A model generated the notes under the pieces. That model was not told the DNA's origin and did no database searches. It saw nothing but the letters and a program-made list of their open reading frames with translations. DNA of 58,444 bases from Oscillospiraceae bacterium. Lineage in GTDB: Bacteria; Bacillota; Clostridia; Oscillospirales; CAG-272. The stretch's first letter is position 1. Each line of letters opens with the position of its first letter. Position numbers and translations under genes: made by a program. The DNA lies in assembly GCA_015063585.1 (NCBI GenBank), contig SVTW01000008.1, positions 1 to 58,444 of the forward strand, read 5' to 3'. This document shows positions 36,540-45,265 of the stretch, one piece after another.

Positions 36540-37121
36540 TTACGAATTCTTAAATTTTTCTATGTATGCGGCGTCGGGGATCCCCACGGCAAGCAGGGTA
36601 TTCCCGAGCGTCATTTCTTGCATGGTTCTCGCTTGTGCGGCGTATGCCTCGTAGCGAGGTCTGAGCGACGCGTCAAAATAATGGATCTTCTGATTGGAGC
36701 TGCCCGCAAGGTTGCCCTGCTGTGTATCCAGCTCCCGCACGTAGGGTCCGTCGATCAAGACCGAAATGCCGCGCAATGCCGCATTGGTTGCCGCATCGTT
36801 TCGCGCGGTCAGCTCGTCGAGCGTGTATCCGCTGTAGACCAGAATATCGCGTACCCCGCGTTCCCGAAAATAGCAAACCAATGCGGCAAGCTCCTCCGCC
36901 TGCTCAAAGGGCTCTCCCCCCGATACCGTTACGCCGTCGATGCGGTCCAAACGGTAATCGGCAAAGTAGGCAGGGATCTCCACCTCGGTTTCGGGATCCG
37001 CCTTTTGCAAGCGGGGGGACACGCACCCCGGACACCCGCGGCTGCACCCGTTGACCCAAACGCAAAGCCGCTTGCCCGGACCGAGCGCGGTCACATAATT
37101 GACGGCACGCTCAATGCGCAT
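36540..37121 (-). CDS. Radical SAM protein of the NrdG / activase type
   Basis: The 193-residue protein has the radical SAM cysteines C26, C30 and C33 (NGCSRGCPGC) and the SAM-binding VSGGEPF motif. Length and the opening RAVNYVTALGPGKRLCVWVNG match the single-cluster activating enzymes related to NrdG. No ribonucleotide reductase or glycyl-radical enzyme lies nearby, so its target is probably a protein of this operon. ATG 37121 is chosen because it overlaps the preceding gene by 11 bases and gives a normal activase N-terminus; a longer frame upstream is only antisense-like arginine-rich sequence. Confidence 0.8.
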   Translation of the reverse strand: MRIERAVNYVTALGPGKRLCVWVNGCSRGCPGCVSPRLQKADPETEVEIPAYFADYRLDRIDGVTVSGGEPFEQAEELAALVCYFRERGVRDILVYSGYTLDELTARNDAATNAALRGISVLIDGPYVRELDTQQGNLAGSSNQKIHYFDASLRPRYEAYAAQARTMQEMTLGNTLLAVGIPDAAYIEKFKNS

Positions 37122-39036
37122 GGCACGCTGCCTTTGCCTGTTGCTGCGCGCGGCGCAACGCGCCCGACGAGCTTCCGATCGCGGCACCGCCCGTTTGGAT
37201 CGCGCGTTTTGCGGGAACACGCGCCGCAACCTTTGCGGCACGCTGATCGGTTGCCGTGGGATCGGCGGTGCGTTCGTCGTAGAGCTTTGCCACCTCGGCA
37301 TTCATGTAGTGGTATCCGTTCTCGCGAATGGCTTCGTCCACGTTTTCGGAATCGTGGTCCACCGCCTCGCTCACGCTGATCTTCGCGCCCGTTGCGTCAC
37401 GGAAGCGCTCCAGAAATTCCTGCGGCTCGTTGGATTGCTCCATCTCGGCGGCAACCGCCTTGACGTATTCCACCGTGGTCTCGCTGTCTCCCTTATTGAC
37501 ACCGATCACACGGCGTTGCACATGTCCGTTGGCGTAGCTGATCACCTGCCACAACACGCCATTGTATCCTTTTTTGCAGAAGAGCGTCTCGCGGACGTAC
37601 TCCTCCTTGTCCCCCACCGTGGAAAAGACCTCATAGCCCATGTCCACCATGACCTTTTTGACCGCCATATCGGTACTGATCAGTTGGGATTTTTCATATT
37701 CGCGCTTTTGATAGCGCACCATTGCCGTCATCTCCTGCTTGAGGGCGGCATATTCACCCGCATGGTAGCGCGGGATCTCGTTCGGCATCACACCGTAGCT
37801 CTTGAGCTCCTCAACCAACGCGCGGTATTCCTCAAACTCGTGGCGGTGCATCTCGTCGGCATCCTTATAGTCGGCACACTCGGTCAAAAGTGCCTCCACC
37901 TCGTGCAGGACTTTTTCGCCCGCACAGTTTTGGTGCAGGATCTCCTCACACCGCTCGCAAACCTGCTCCATACGGATCCGCGAGCACGTGGTAAACTCCT
38001 GCTCGGACAGCGCACGGAAACTGCGCAGAGCCTCCTCGGCACGCTCCACGATCGTCTCACGAAAATCGTTTGCCGTATAGCTTCCCGAAACGGCAAGCTC
38101 CCCGATCTTGCGGCATGCCTCCATCGTTCCGTGCAGCTCGGACAGCGCGTCCGCCTGCTCGGCGATCCGACTTCGTTCCATGATCTGCGCCGCGCGCTCG
38201 GCACGGTCCTGCAAACGGTCGCAAAGCGCGCGCACGTCCTCGCCCGAGGAAACGCGGCAACCGCTCAGCTCGGCGATCGCATCGGTTGCGATCATCTCCA
38301 CCTCGCCGCCGCAGGCACGCAGACGCTCAAACTGCGCGCGTACCGCACCAAGCTCCGCAAGACGCTCGCTCACCGCCGATATGTCCGACAAAAACTGCTG
38401 ATTCTCATATTCCGAGGAGGTGGGACGGCTTGCCGCCAAGGTGATCTTGCGGCATTTGCCTTGCAGGGAACGGTATTCCTGCGCGGACAAACCGTCGGTC
38501 ACGCCCTTTTCAAGCCGATCCAGCTCGGAAAGCTTTTCGCGGCACGTTGCAACATCCTGTTGCCAATAGCCCTTTTGCTCGCGCGCCAAAGCCTCGCTGC
38601 GCTGTGTGAAGGCGGAAAAGTCCAAATCGCCCGCCGTTTTTTTCAGCGCGGTAACGGCGCGATCGCGCTCCGCCTTGCTCGCGTCCACAGAACGGATCCC
38701 GCTCTCTCTGCGTGCCAAAGCACTCTGCAGCTCGCGTCTCTTTTCTGCAATCGCACCCCTTGCCGCATCGCGCGCGGCAATGCGCTCCGCCTCAAGCATT
38801 TGCTTTCTCTGCTCCTCCGCCGCCTCGCGCAAGGCGCGCTGACGCGCCTCATAGGCACGGATCCCCTCGTTTACGATCTGCGTCTCGCCGGCATTGATGT
38901 AGCCGTAACGGTCGGCAAGCGAGAATACGACCTCGCCGTCGATGTATCCGTAAATCGTGTTGCCGCGCTTGACCACGCGCACGTTTCGGTTCAGCTGGTT
39001 GGCAACCTGCTCAACACCTTTATCAATTGAACTCAT
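37111..39036 (-). CDS. Coiled-coil protein of unknown function
   Basis: The 641-residue protein is unfamiliar. After a small beta domain (VVKRGNTIYGYIDGEVVFSL), residues 60-430 are highly charged and Ala/Glu/Arg-rich with heptads, a long coiled coil. The C-terminal part (about 455-600) is a mixed domain with GYEVFSTVGDKEEYVRET and GYNGVLWQVISY, followed by a basic Ala/Arg tail. There is no signal peptide or membrane helix. The coiled coil suggests a scaffold or filament-forming part of a complex with the neighbouring ATPase and GTPase, which is inference. Its last codons overlap the radical SAM start. Confidence 0.6.
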   Translation of the reverse strand: MSSIDKGVEQVANQLNRNVRVVKRGNTIYGYIDGEVVFSLADRYGYINAGETQIVNEGIRAYEARQRALREAAEEQRKQMLEAERIAARDAARGAIAEKRRELQSALARRESGIRSVDASKAERDRAVTALKKTAGDLDFSAFTQRSEALAREQKGYWQQDVATCREKLSELDRLEKGVTDGLSAQEYRSLQGKCRKITLAASRPTSSEYENQQFLSDISAVSERLAELGAVRAQFERLRACGGEVEMIATDAIAELSGCRVSSGEDVRALCDRLQDRAERAAQIMERSRIAEQADALSELHGTMEACRKIGELAVSGSYTANDFRETIVERAEEALRSFRALSEQEFTTCSRIRMEQVCERCEEILHQNCAGEKVLHEVEALLTECADYKDADEMHRHEFEEYRALVEELKSYGVMPNEIPRYHAGEYAALKQEMTAMVRYQKREYEKSQLISTDMAVKKVMVDMGYEVFSTVGDKEEYVRETLFCKKGYNGVLWQVISYANGHVQRRVIGVNKGDSETTVEYVKAVAAEMEQSNEPQEFLERFRDATGAKISVSEAVDHDSENVDEAIRENGYHYMNAEVAKLYDERTADPTATDQRAAKVAARVPAKRAIQTGGAAIGSSSGALRRAQQQAKAACHAH

Positions 39037-39077
39037 ATTCTGTCCTCTCCATTCGGTTCGTAAATTTCATGCGCCGC

Positions 39078-41138
39078 TCAAAGCCTTGCGTTTGAAGCAC
39101 TTTCCACGATCAGCCGCTCAATGTTTGCCATCGCCTCACGCTCGTCTCTCTGCGAGATCCTTGCCCTGAAATATGCCTGCAAAACGGGATCCTCCCCGCG
39201 CAGGTAGGCTGTCAGTCTGCGAACGTCGTCCCGCGCGTCGTCGCCGATCAGATCGGTCAGATAATCCGAAACCGTTACCTTTCCGCCGTTGATATACACG
39301 GTGTGCACGATATTTTCCAAGCGGAAATACATTTCCAGACTGATCCTGTCGTGCTCGATAAAATTCTGTTTGAGCGCCTGCAATTTTTCGGTCTCGCAAA
39401 GCATCTCATAATATTCAAAAACCCCGCGTGCGAAAAGACTCTTGAGCAGGTAAAATCCGCGGCTGTCCGCCGCATCGGCGGCGTTTTCCTCCGACAGATG
39501 CGCCCCCGCGGTTGCGATGATGTCCATAACCTCGGTATAGAAGCTCCGCGCGGTGAAGCGATAGGCACCGATGAAGAGCTGCTCGGGACGGAACACGCGG
39601 ATATACTCTTTGAGCAACGTGATGTACTTGTTATATGCCGTGGCGCATTGGGAGGTCTCGTAGTGCGTCAGCCCGACCGAATCGTAGACCGAATCGTCCT
39701 CCATGCCGAGCCGTTGGCTGATCGCCAACGGCTCGGTGCGCAAGCGCACATGATAGGTTGCGGTGATCTCAAAGCGCTCCAGGAAAGCTATGCGCTCCTC
39801 AAGCCGCTCCAGGGTGTCGGGCTTTGGCATGCTACCCACGAAGTCCGAGATCCGCCCGAGGTTAATCATCTCCAGTTTGCCGTCGGGGCATTGCCGCACA
39901 CAGCAAACGCTCTTTTTTTGCTCTGCCACAAGGCGCGGGATCGTGTTCATAAACCACTCGCGGTTGTCCGCCCCATCTTCGCCCGCGCGCAAAAACGTGA
40001 TCAGCTCATCCATGCAGCTATCAAACTTCGACAGAAACGCGGTGGGATCGGGCGCATAGGCAAGGCGATCGTAAAAATCCTTCAGATCCGTAAAATGCGG
40101 CACCACCTTGCGGTGGATCGAATCGCCCTCGTGCCAATAAAAGCCGTTGATCTGATTGCGGTAGATCACACGGTAAAAGAGACGGAAAAATTTATGGTTG
40201 ACGTCAAGCGTGGGATCCTCGCAGATCGCGCGGATCTGTTCCTCGGAACTGCGAAATCCTCTGAGCGCGAGCAAGCCGAGAAAATCCTCACGGAGTGTTT
40301 TCTCGTCCTCGCCAAAGACGCGCGAGACGTACCAGTGGCTGAAAATGTGACGCAACGCCGCCTGCGCGTTGCCTGCCGAACGTCCGTCCCGCACACCTTC
40401 GTAAAATACAAGCGCGCCGTCCTCAAAACAGGGCTCGTCGGGATTTCGCCGCTTTACCCTCGCAAAGAGGCTGTCGGCATCGGCAAGCACCTCATTGTAT
40501 TTGTCCAAAGTCTTATTCCGACGCTCAAAAGACGGCGGTACGGGATCCGCAACAGCGGGTGCGGCAGGCTCGGGATCCCCGAACACGTCTCCCATTTCGA
40601 TCACGTCGGGAGCCGCCGTTTCCGCCTCTGCCGCAAAAAGCTCCTCGCGGTAGCCGAAGCGTGACGAAAATGCCGCGGGCGCTTGCTCTGCCGCGAACGT
40701 TTGCGCCGTGGCAGGCGTTTGCTCTGCCGCAGAGGGGGGCACCGCGGAAGGAACCGCCGTGCGGCTCGCGCCGCCTCTGACGGGTGCCTCTCTCCGTGTA
40801 GCACCTCTAACAGGTGCCTCTCTCCGTGTTCCGCCTCGTGTCGGTGCCGCCGTGCGCGGTGTGGACCGCGTTCCCCCCGCCGCGCTTGCGTTGGCGGTCG
40901 CGTTTGCGGCGGCCGTCGGCTTTGCGGCTGCGGTTGCCTGCGCGCTTGTGGCGTCTGCCGCGTAGGGAATGTCGGGAACGACCGCATCGCTCAGCACCGC
41001 GTTATAGCGAAAGGTATTGTTGAAGCACTTGTTCTTCTGCTTGAGCGGGCAGTGCGCGGGACAGCGCGCCGCCCGTGTGGGAAGCTCCTCGACCTCAACC
41101 TTTTTGTTTTTCGGACATTTGACTTTAATCAGTTTCAT
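39078..41138 (-). CDS. Unknown protein with N-terminal cysteine motif and Ala/Pro/Thr-rich linker
   Basis: The 686-residue protein begins with a small cysteine cluster (KCPKNKK, CPAHCPLKQKNKC) that could bind zinc or an iron-sulfur cluster. Residues 60-205 are a low-complexity linker with a near-exact internal repeat (TRREAPVRG twice). The C-terminal 450 residues are helical and rich in aromatic and charged residues, with no motif I recognise. It starts with TGATG overlap to the previous stop, so it is translated together with the 196-residue protein. It appears cytoplasmic. The linker plus Cys head suggests an adaptor, but this is inference. Confidence 0.55.
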   Translation of the reverse strand: MKLIKVKCPKNKKVEVEELPTRAARCPAHCPLKQKNKCFNNTFRYNAVLSDAVVPDIPYAADATSAQATAAAKPTAAANATANASAAGGTRSTPRTAAPTRGGTRREAPVRGATRREAPVRGGASRTAVPSAVPPSAAEQTPATAQTFAAEQAPAAFSSRFGYREELFAAEAETAAPDVIEMGDVFGDPEPAAPAVADPVPPSFERRNKTLDKYNEVLADADSLFARVKRRNPDEPCFEDGALVFYEGVRDGRSAGNAQAALRHIFSHWYVSRVFGEDEKTLREDFLGLLALRGFRSSEEQIRAICEDPTLDVNHKFFRLFYRVIYRNQINGFYWHEGDSIHRKVVPHFTDLKDFYDRLAYAPDPTAFLSKFDSCMDELITFLRAGEDGADNREWFMNTIPRLVAEQKKSVCCVRQCPDGKLEMINLGRISDFVGSMPKPDTLERLEERIAFLERFEITATYHVRLRTEPLAISQRLGMEDDSVYDSVGLTHYETSQCATAYNKYITLLKEYIRVFRPEQLFIGAYRFTARSFYTEVMDIIATAGAHLSEENAADAADSRGFYLLKSLFARGVFEYYEMLCETEKLQALKQNFIEHDRISLEMYFRLENIVHTVYINGGKVTVSDYLTDLIGDDARDDVRRLTAYLRGEDPVLQAYFRARISQRDEREAMANIERLIVESASNARL

Positions 41139-41728
41139 CAGTACAACCTTTTATCATCATATCGCGTGTAGCCTCTCGCCACGTCCTCGATCACACGGTC
41201 GAGCGAGCGGGCATCTACCGACGGCGATACCTGAATTTTAATTTTTGCGTTTTTCTCAAGCAGAGCCGTCATGCCAAGGATCGGCTCACAGTCACGAATG
41301 CTCGGTCTGCCCTTGCCGGAAAGCCATCTGAAAAAGACGTCGGCGGCAAGATCGACTCCGGTCGCAAGGCAGTCGACGTTCCAATCGGGACCCGAAAAGC
41401 GGTTGAGCACAAGCTGCATCATGCGCATCGCGCACGCTGCAACGGTTGCGTATTCCACCGCCTCGCGATAGGTACGGATCGAGGCATCGTAAACATCCTC
41501 TCCGTAAAGAAGCTTCAGCGCGTCGTCTCCCGTGCTTGGGATCGTTGCCGCATCACGCACATACATCTTGTAAACACGCGCGGCATTCTCCCACTCGTCG
41601 CACAGCTCAAGCCGTGCGCCAAACTGTAAAAGCGCTTCGTTTTTTCGCAGGACTTCTTCCACCGCGGCGTTTCGGCTGCCGTTTGCCGCCGTTTCAACCG
41701 CGGTGCTTTTGCTGTTTCTTCTTGCCAT
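41138..41728 (-). CDS. Small helical protein of unknown function
   Basis: The 196-residue protein is mostly alpha-helical with a short Ser/Ala/Asn-rich N-terminus. It contains WENAARVYKMYV and YREAVEYATVAACAMRMM, the sort of sequence seen in TPR-like helical hairpins. The C-terminal KIKIQVSPSVDARSLDRVIE may form a short beta-alpha unit. I recognise no family. Start and stop overlap by one base with both neighbours (TGATG), so it is locked into the operon between the AAA+ ATPase and the Cys-headed protein. Confidence 0.55.
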   Translation of the reverse strand: MARRNSKSTAVETAANGSRNAAVEEVLRKNEALLQFGARLELCDEWENAARVYKMYVRDAATIPSTGDDALKLLYGEDVYDASIRTYREAVEYATVAACAMRMMQLVLNRFSGPDWNVDCLATGVDLAADVFFRWLSGKGRPSIRDCEPILGMTALLEKNAKIKIQVSPSVDARSLDRVIEDVARGYTRYDDKRLY

Positions 41729-43920
41729 CAGCGCACACTCCAGATCAGGTCATGTACCGTTACAAGGCCTTCCAGATCGGGGCGTACCGTGCAGTGCATG
41801 GACTTGCCGCGCAGCTCTGCGGGGGTATGTCCGTCGCGGAAGGTGACGTAGGGCTTGATCGCGTTTGCGAGACTGCTCTCGAATACCACGCCAACCGCCT
41901 TGCCGATACCGCGCGCACCCATGGAGCGCACACGCTCGGTCTGGCAATATTCCACGATCTTTTCGAAAACCGCATCGTCATAGGTAACCGAACGAAGCTT
42001 ATATTTGTCAGCCGCCGCCTCGATCAGTCCGCGCACCTTGCCCTCGCAGATCAGCGAAACCGCATCTCTGCCGATGTAATTGTAGTAAACGAGCGAATCC
42101 TCGATACGGCCGTAAAGTTCAGGGCGTCCGAGCGTGCAGCAGAAATAGTGCTTGACGTTATAGCGGAAATAAGAGCGCACCTGCTCATAGATCTCGTCGG
42201 GATCCATGTCCGCCGCCTCCATCTCGATCACGGCCTCCATGTTGATCTCGCGATCCGCGGGGCGATCGCCGCCCATCTTCTTTTCGATCTCGCGCGCCTC
42301 TCTCTCATTTTCGGGCGTGGGCGAGGTTACACCCGCGTTCGATGTGAACGCAATGATCGCGTCGGTGAAGCTGACCGTCTCGCCCTTACCGTCGGTGAGA
42401 CGACCGTCACTGAGGATCTGCAAGAACTTATCCATAATCGAGCCGTGTGCCTTTTCGATCTCGTCGAACAGCACCAGCGAGAAGGGCTCTCGCTTCATGG
42501 CATTCGTCAGCTTACCGCCCTCCTCATAGCCAACGTATCCGGGAGGCGCTCCGAACAGCTTCTGGTCGGAATGGTCCTGTCCATACTCCGACATATCGAA
42601 TCGAATCATGCGGTCCTCGCTGCCAAAGATTGCCTCGGCAAGCTGCTTACAGATCTCGGTCTTACCCGTACCGGTGGGGCCCGCAAGGAAGAGCACGACA
42701 CGCGGCGCGTTGGGGTTATCCAAGCGTCCGAGACCGATGGCGGCACGCGTCAGGATATTCTGAACGGTCTCCAGCGCGTGATCCTGACCCTTGATCTTTT
42801 TCTTAACCACCTCGGTGATGTTGAGGATCTCACGCACCTTCTCCTCGCGCTCCCACGGATTCTCAAGCACACCCGCCTTAAAGCTCGACACCGAATAGCC
42901 GAGATCGTCGGGCGAGGCAACCGTGTTGCCCTGTTGGAGATAATCCTGATAGTATTGGAGCTTCTTCATGGTGAAGTCGTTGGTATATGCCAGGAACTTG
43001 CGCTTGATCTTCTTCTCGGCAGGGGTTTCGGTCTCGCCCTCGTTGAGCGTTTCTCCCTCGCGGAGCGCGATCGCCTCGCTGTATTTCCGGTTGAATTCCT
43101 CACCAAAGCAGCCTTCCTCCACCATCATGTCAAAGAAAGCCTTCTTGTTATCCTCGTTGGGCTTATCCACCGTGAGCATCTTGACAAAGGGGTTTTGCAT
43201 GTCGTCGGTAAACCACGACGGCAGATCGGTTGCCTTGTTTGCCAGCACGATCAGCTTATGCTCGGGGTTGGAAACGATGTTTTGCGAGATGTTCAAAAGC
43301 TGACGGAACAGGAGCAGTTCTCCGCTCTCCAAACCGTTGGTCGCGCCGTGCGAGAGCAGACGCGAGGTCATTTTGATCACAAAAACGTAGCCCGTGGAGC
43401 GTGAGCCGCCCTCGGTGTTGAGCGTATCCCAGAAGCCGCGGAATGCCGAGAGCAGCTCGCTCGGCGACATTCTTCCGTTTTCGGTGACCGCGTAATGAAT
43501 ACGCGCCATATCGAGCGTTGCGCCGCCCGCGTTATGCCCGATCATCTGCTCCTCAAGCTCTTCCTCGTGAAGGATCTCCCAAAAATGCTGTGCCAGCCGA
43601 TCGCTGTAGGTGCGCTCATACTCAGGCTCCGCGTCGGGATCGTCACTTTCCTTGATCGTTTCGGTAAACTCACCCGCGATGTAAAAGCGCTTGTCGTCCG
43701 ACTCGGTGGGATCATACACGATCACGCACTTTTTATCGGTCTCGCGATTCTCGCTCAGTGTTCGGATCAGGTAGTCGTCCATGCGAACGTACTCCAAGCT
43801 GTCGTCGGGCTGGATCAGGGGCTGAATGTCGTCGATGTTTCCGTCGATCACAAACGTGCTGAACACGTTGATAAACGAATCAAAGTCAACCTGCCATTTC
43901 ATTCTTCTCTTGTCTTCCAT
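41728..43920 (-). CDS. ClpB/ClpA-like AAA+ ATPase with degenerate N-terminal AAA region
   Basis: The 730-residue ATPase has a C-terminal HSP100 D2-type module: Walker A GPTGTGKTE near residue 413, the pore loop PPGYVGYEEGG, Walker B LVLFDEIEKAH near 483, sensor 1 AFTSNAG, and a sensor-2/arginine region ARGIGKAV. The first 330 residues look like a second AAA unit lacking a P-loop: VFVIKMTS and NPEHKLIVLANKATDLP fit the strands and sensor 1 of a dead D1. Hence it resembles a two-tier unfoldase with one active ring. There is no ClpP-binding loop that I can see. ATG 43920 is chosen because GGAGG lies just before it. It should unfold or remodel a protein of this operon. Confidence 0.85.
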   Translation of the reverse strand: MEDKRRMKWQVDFDSFINVFSTFVIDGNIDDIQPLIQPDDSLEYVRMDDYLIRTLSENRETDKKCVIVYDPTESDDKRFYIAGEFTETIKESDDPDAEPEYERTYSDRLAQHFWEILHEEELEEQMIGHNAGGATLDMARIHYAVTENGRMSPSELLSAFRGFWDTLNTEGGSRSTGYVFVIKMTSRLLSHGATNGLESGELLLFRQLLNISQNIVSNPEHKLIVLANKATDLPSWFTDDMQNPFVKMLTVDKPNEDNKKAFFDMMVEEGCFGEEFNRKYSEAIALREGETLNEGETETPAEKKIKRKFLAYTNDFTMKKLQYYQDYLQQGNTVASPDDLGYSVSSFKAGVLENPWEREEKVREILNITEVVKKKIKGQDHALETVQNILTRAAIGLGRLDNPNAPRVVLFLAGPTGTGKTEICKQLAEAIFGSEDRMIRFDMSEYGQDHSDQKLFGAPPGYVGYEEGGKLTNAMKREPFSLVLFDEIEKAHGSIMDKFLQILSDGRLTDGKGETVSFTDAIIAFTSNAGVTSPTPENEREAREIEKKMGGDRPADREINMEAVIEMEAADMDPDEIYEQVRSYFRYNVKHYFCCTLGRPELYGRIEDSLVYYNYIGRDAVSLICEGKVRGLIEAAADKYKLRSVTYDDAVFEKIVEYCQTERVRSMGARGIGKAVGVVFESSLANAIKPYVTFRDGHTPAELRGKSMHCTVRPDLEGLVTVHDLIWSVR

Positions 43921-43925
43921 CTCTG

Positions 43926-44942
43926 TTAGTCCTCCATTCTCTTCATCAAGCAATTTCCAACGCCGTTCTCAACGACGTATCCAACAATTTCATATTCGGT
44001 TCCGCAACGCTCGGACAGGATCTCGCCCAGCATCTTTTGCAGGGCATCGTCGTCCAGATGCCGCCCACTGTAGCGGAAGCGGAACTTACCTTCCACGCGG
44101 CGGTAGCTGCACGAGGAAAGATAGCGGCGAAGCGAGGCTGCATCACGAAAGACCAATCGGTTTTTCTTGAAGTAGTTCTCCTCCCCGTCCACACATTCAA
44201 ACGCCTCATCGGGGGTAAAATAGGTCTCGATGCGCTCGGTCGATACAAGGAACATATCATACCGCACCATCGGCATGTTTGGATCCGCCAAGCCCTTGGT
44301 GATATCCACGTAGGAGCGCACGCCGTCGAGCTCCACTACGTTGACCATATGCGGGATCTCGCCGTACAGCCCCTTGACACAAGCCACCTCGACGCGGTAA
44401 TGATCCAACAGCATTTTGTATGCCATCGCCATGCCCATACAAACCGCCTTTTTCTCAACGATCGCTCCGTATGCGCAAAAAGCGTGTCCGTGCTCCCGCA
44501 CAAATGCCTCAAGCGCCGCGGCGTCGGATTGGTCGACCTGCAAAAAGGCGTTTTGCGCGTCGTCCGCCGAGCGGACCGTTTCGGCAAGGTAATCGTAGAC
44601 GAGTTTTGCAACCTCGTAATCGGTGGTATAGGAGTTTATTTTTTTGTCAAGCTCGGTAAGGATCTCATCAAAGCATTGATTGAAGCGCGCCTCATCGCAG
44701 TCGTAATAGCGAAGTTGCACCGTCACACTGCGAGACGAGCCCGTACCGCGCACGAATTGCAGGGCGCAAAAATAGGCATCGGCGTTCTCGCAGGCATAGG
44801 CGCCGAGGATACGCTCAAGCCCCGATTGATCAATGCCGTACATCACGCAATCGTCGCGATAGTTGCGCACGGCATCGTCCATGAGCAGGTACGCGTCGTA
44901 CAAATTCCCTTCCAAGCGATCGGAGTAGTAATTCTTTAACAT
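43926..44942 (-). CDS. Transglutaminase-like domain protein, first gene of the large operon
   Basis: The 338-residue protein carries the transglutaminase/cysteine-protease-like core: catalytic Cys near 167 (KKAVCMGMAMAYKMLL), His near 198 (IPHMVNVVEL) and Asp near 212 (SYVDIT). The N-terminal 150 residues form a helical/beta region (YYSDRLEGNLYDAYLLMDD) of the kind seen in clostridial proteins of this type. There is no signal peptide, so it is cytoplasmic, unlike the secreted relative at 51162. ATG 44942 follows the -10 element by a short leader; earlier in-frame codons lie upstream of the promoter. Function may be proteolysis, amidation or crosslinking. Confidence 0.75.
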   Translation of the reverse strand: MLKNYYSDRLEGNLYDAYLLMDDAVRNYRDDCVMYGIDQSGLERILGAYACENADAYFCALQFVRGTGSSRSVTVQLRYYDCDEARFNQCFDEILTELDKKINSYTTDYEVAKLVYDYLAETVRSADDAQNAFLQVDQSDAAALEAFVREHGHAFCAYGAIVEKKAVCMGMAMAYKMLLDHYRVEVACVKGLYGEIPHMVNVVELDGVRSYVDITKGLADPNMPMVRYDMFLVSTERIETYFTPDEAFECVDGEENYFKKNRLVFRDAASLRRYLSSCSYRRVEGKFRFRYSGRHLDDDALQKMLGEILSERCGTEYEIVGYVVENGVGNCLMKRMED

Positions 44943-44978
44943 ACCGTCTGACCCCTTAATAATAATTATACTAAATAC

Positions 44979-45007
44979 ATTATATATGTTAACATCATTT
45001 TTGTCAA
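44979..45007 (-). promoter_or_regulatory. Promoter of the large operon
   Basis: On the minus strand TTGACA (45002-45007) and TATAAT (44979-44984) are 17 bp apart, a perfect consensus, about 40 bases before the transglutaminase-like gene. I see no other comparably good promoter in the ten-gene run down to 19860. Confidence 0.85.
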
Positions 45008-45092
45008 TAATCAAATGCCTACTATTTTCATTTTCTTTGCTTTTTTTACAAAAAATGCAGTTTTTTTTCGGATGCGGAGACGCGATTATGCA

Positions 45093-45143
45093 GGGACGCG
45101 GTTTTTGCGGGGACGCGGTTTTTGCGGGGACGCGGTTTTTGCG
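45093..45143. repeat. Three tandem 17-bp repeats
   Basis: GGGACGCGGTTTTTGCG occurs three times in direct succession (45093-45109, 45110-45126, 45127-45143), with a degenerate unit before it. A GGGG/CCCC hairpin flanked by T and A runs follows at about 45143-45165. Confidence 0.85.
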
Positions 45144-45265
45144 GGGTCTTTTTGAAAAAAGCCCCCTGCACCCCAAAAACTTTTCCGAACAATTTTTATA
45201 GTGTGATGGGGTGCGCGTCGACTCAGGACTCAGGTACTACCGATTGCCGTCAGGCACCGCCAAGA

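Noticed and set aside
32414-36553. A 1379-residue plus-strand open frame opposite the GTPase and membrane protein genes
   Set aside because: It overlaps two convincing minus-strand genes in full, has no ribosome binding site and its composition is that of antisense codons. Long antisense frames are frequent opposite GC-rich coding sequence.
45093-45143. Possible CRISPR array
   Set aside because: The 17-bp units are directly adjacent with no spacers, and no cas genes are present.
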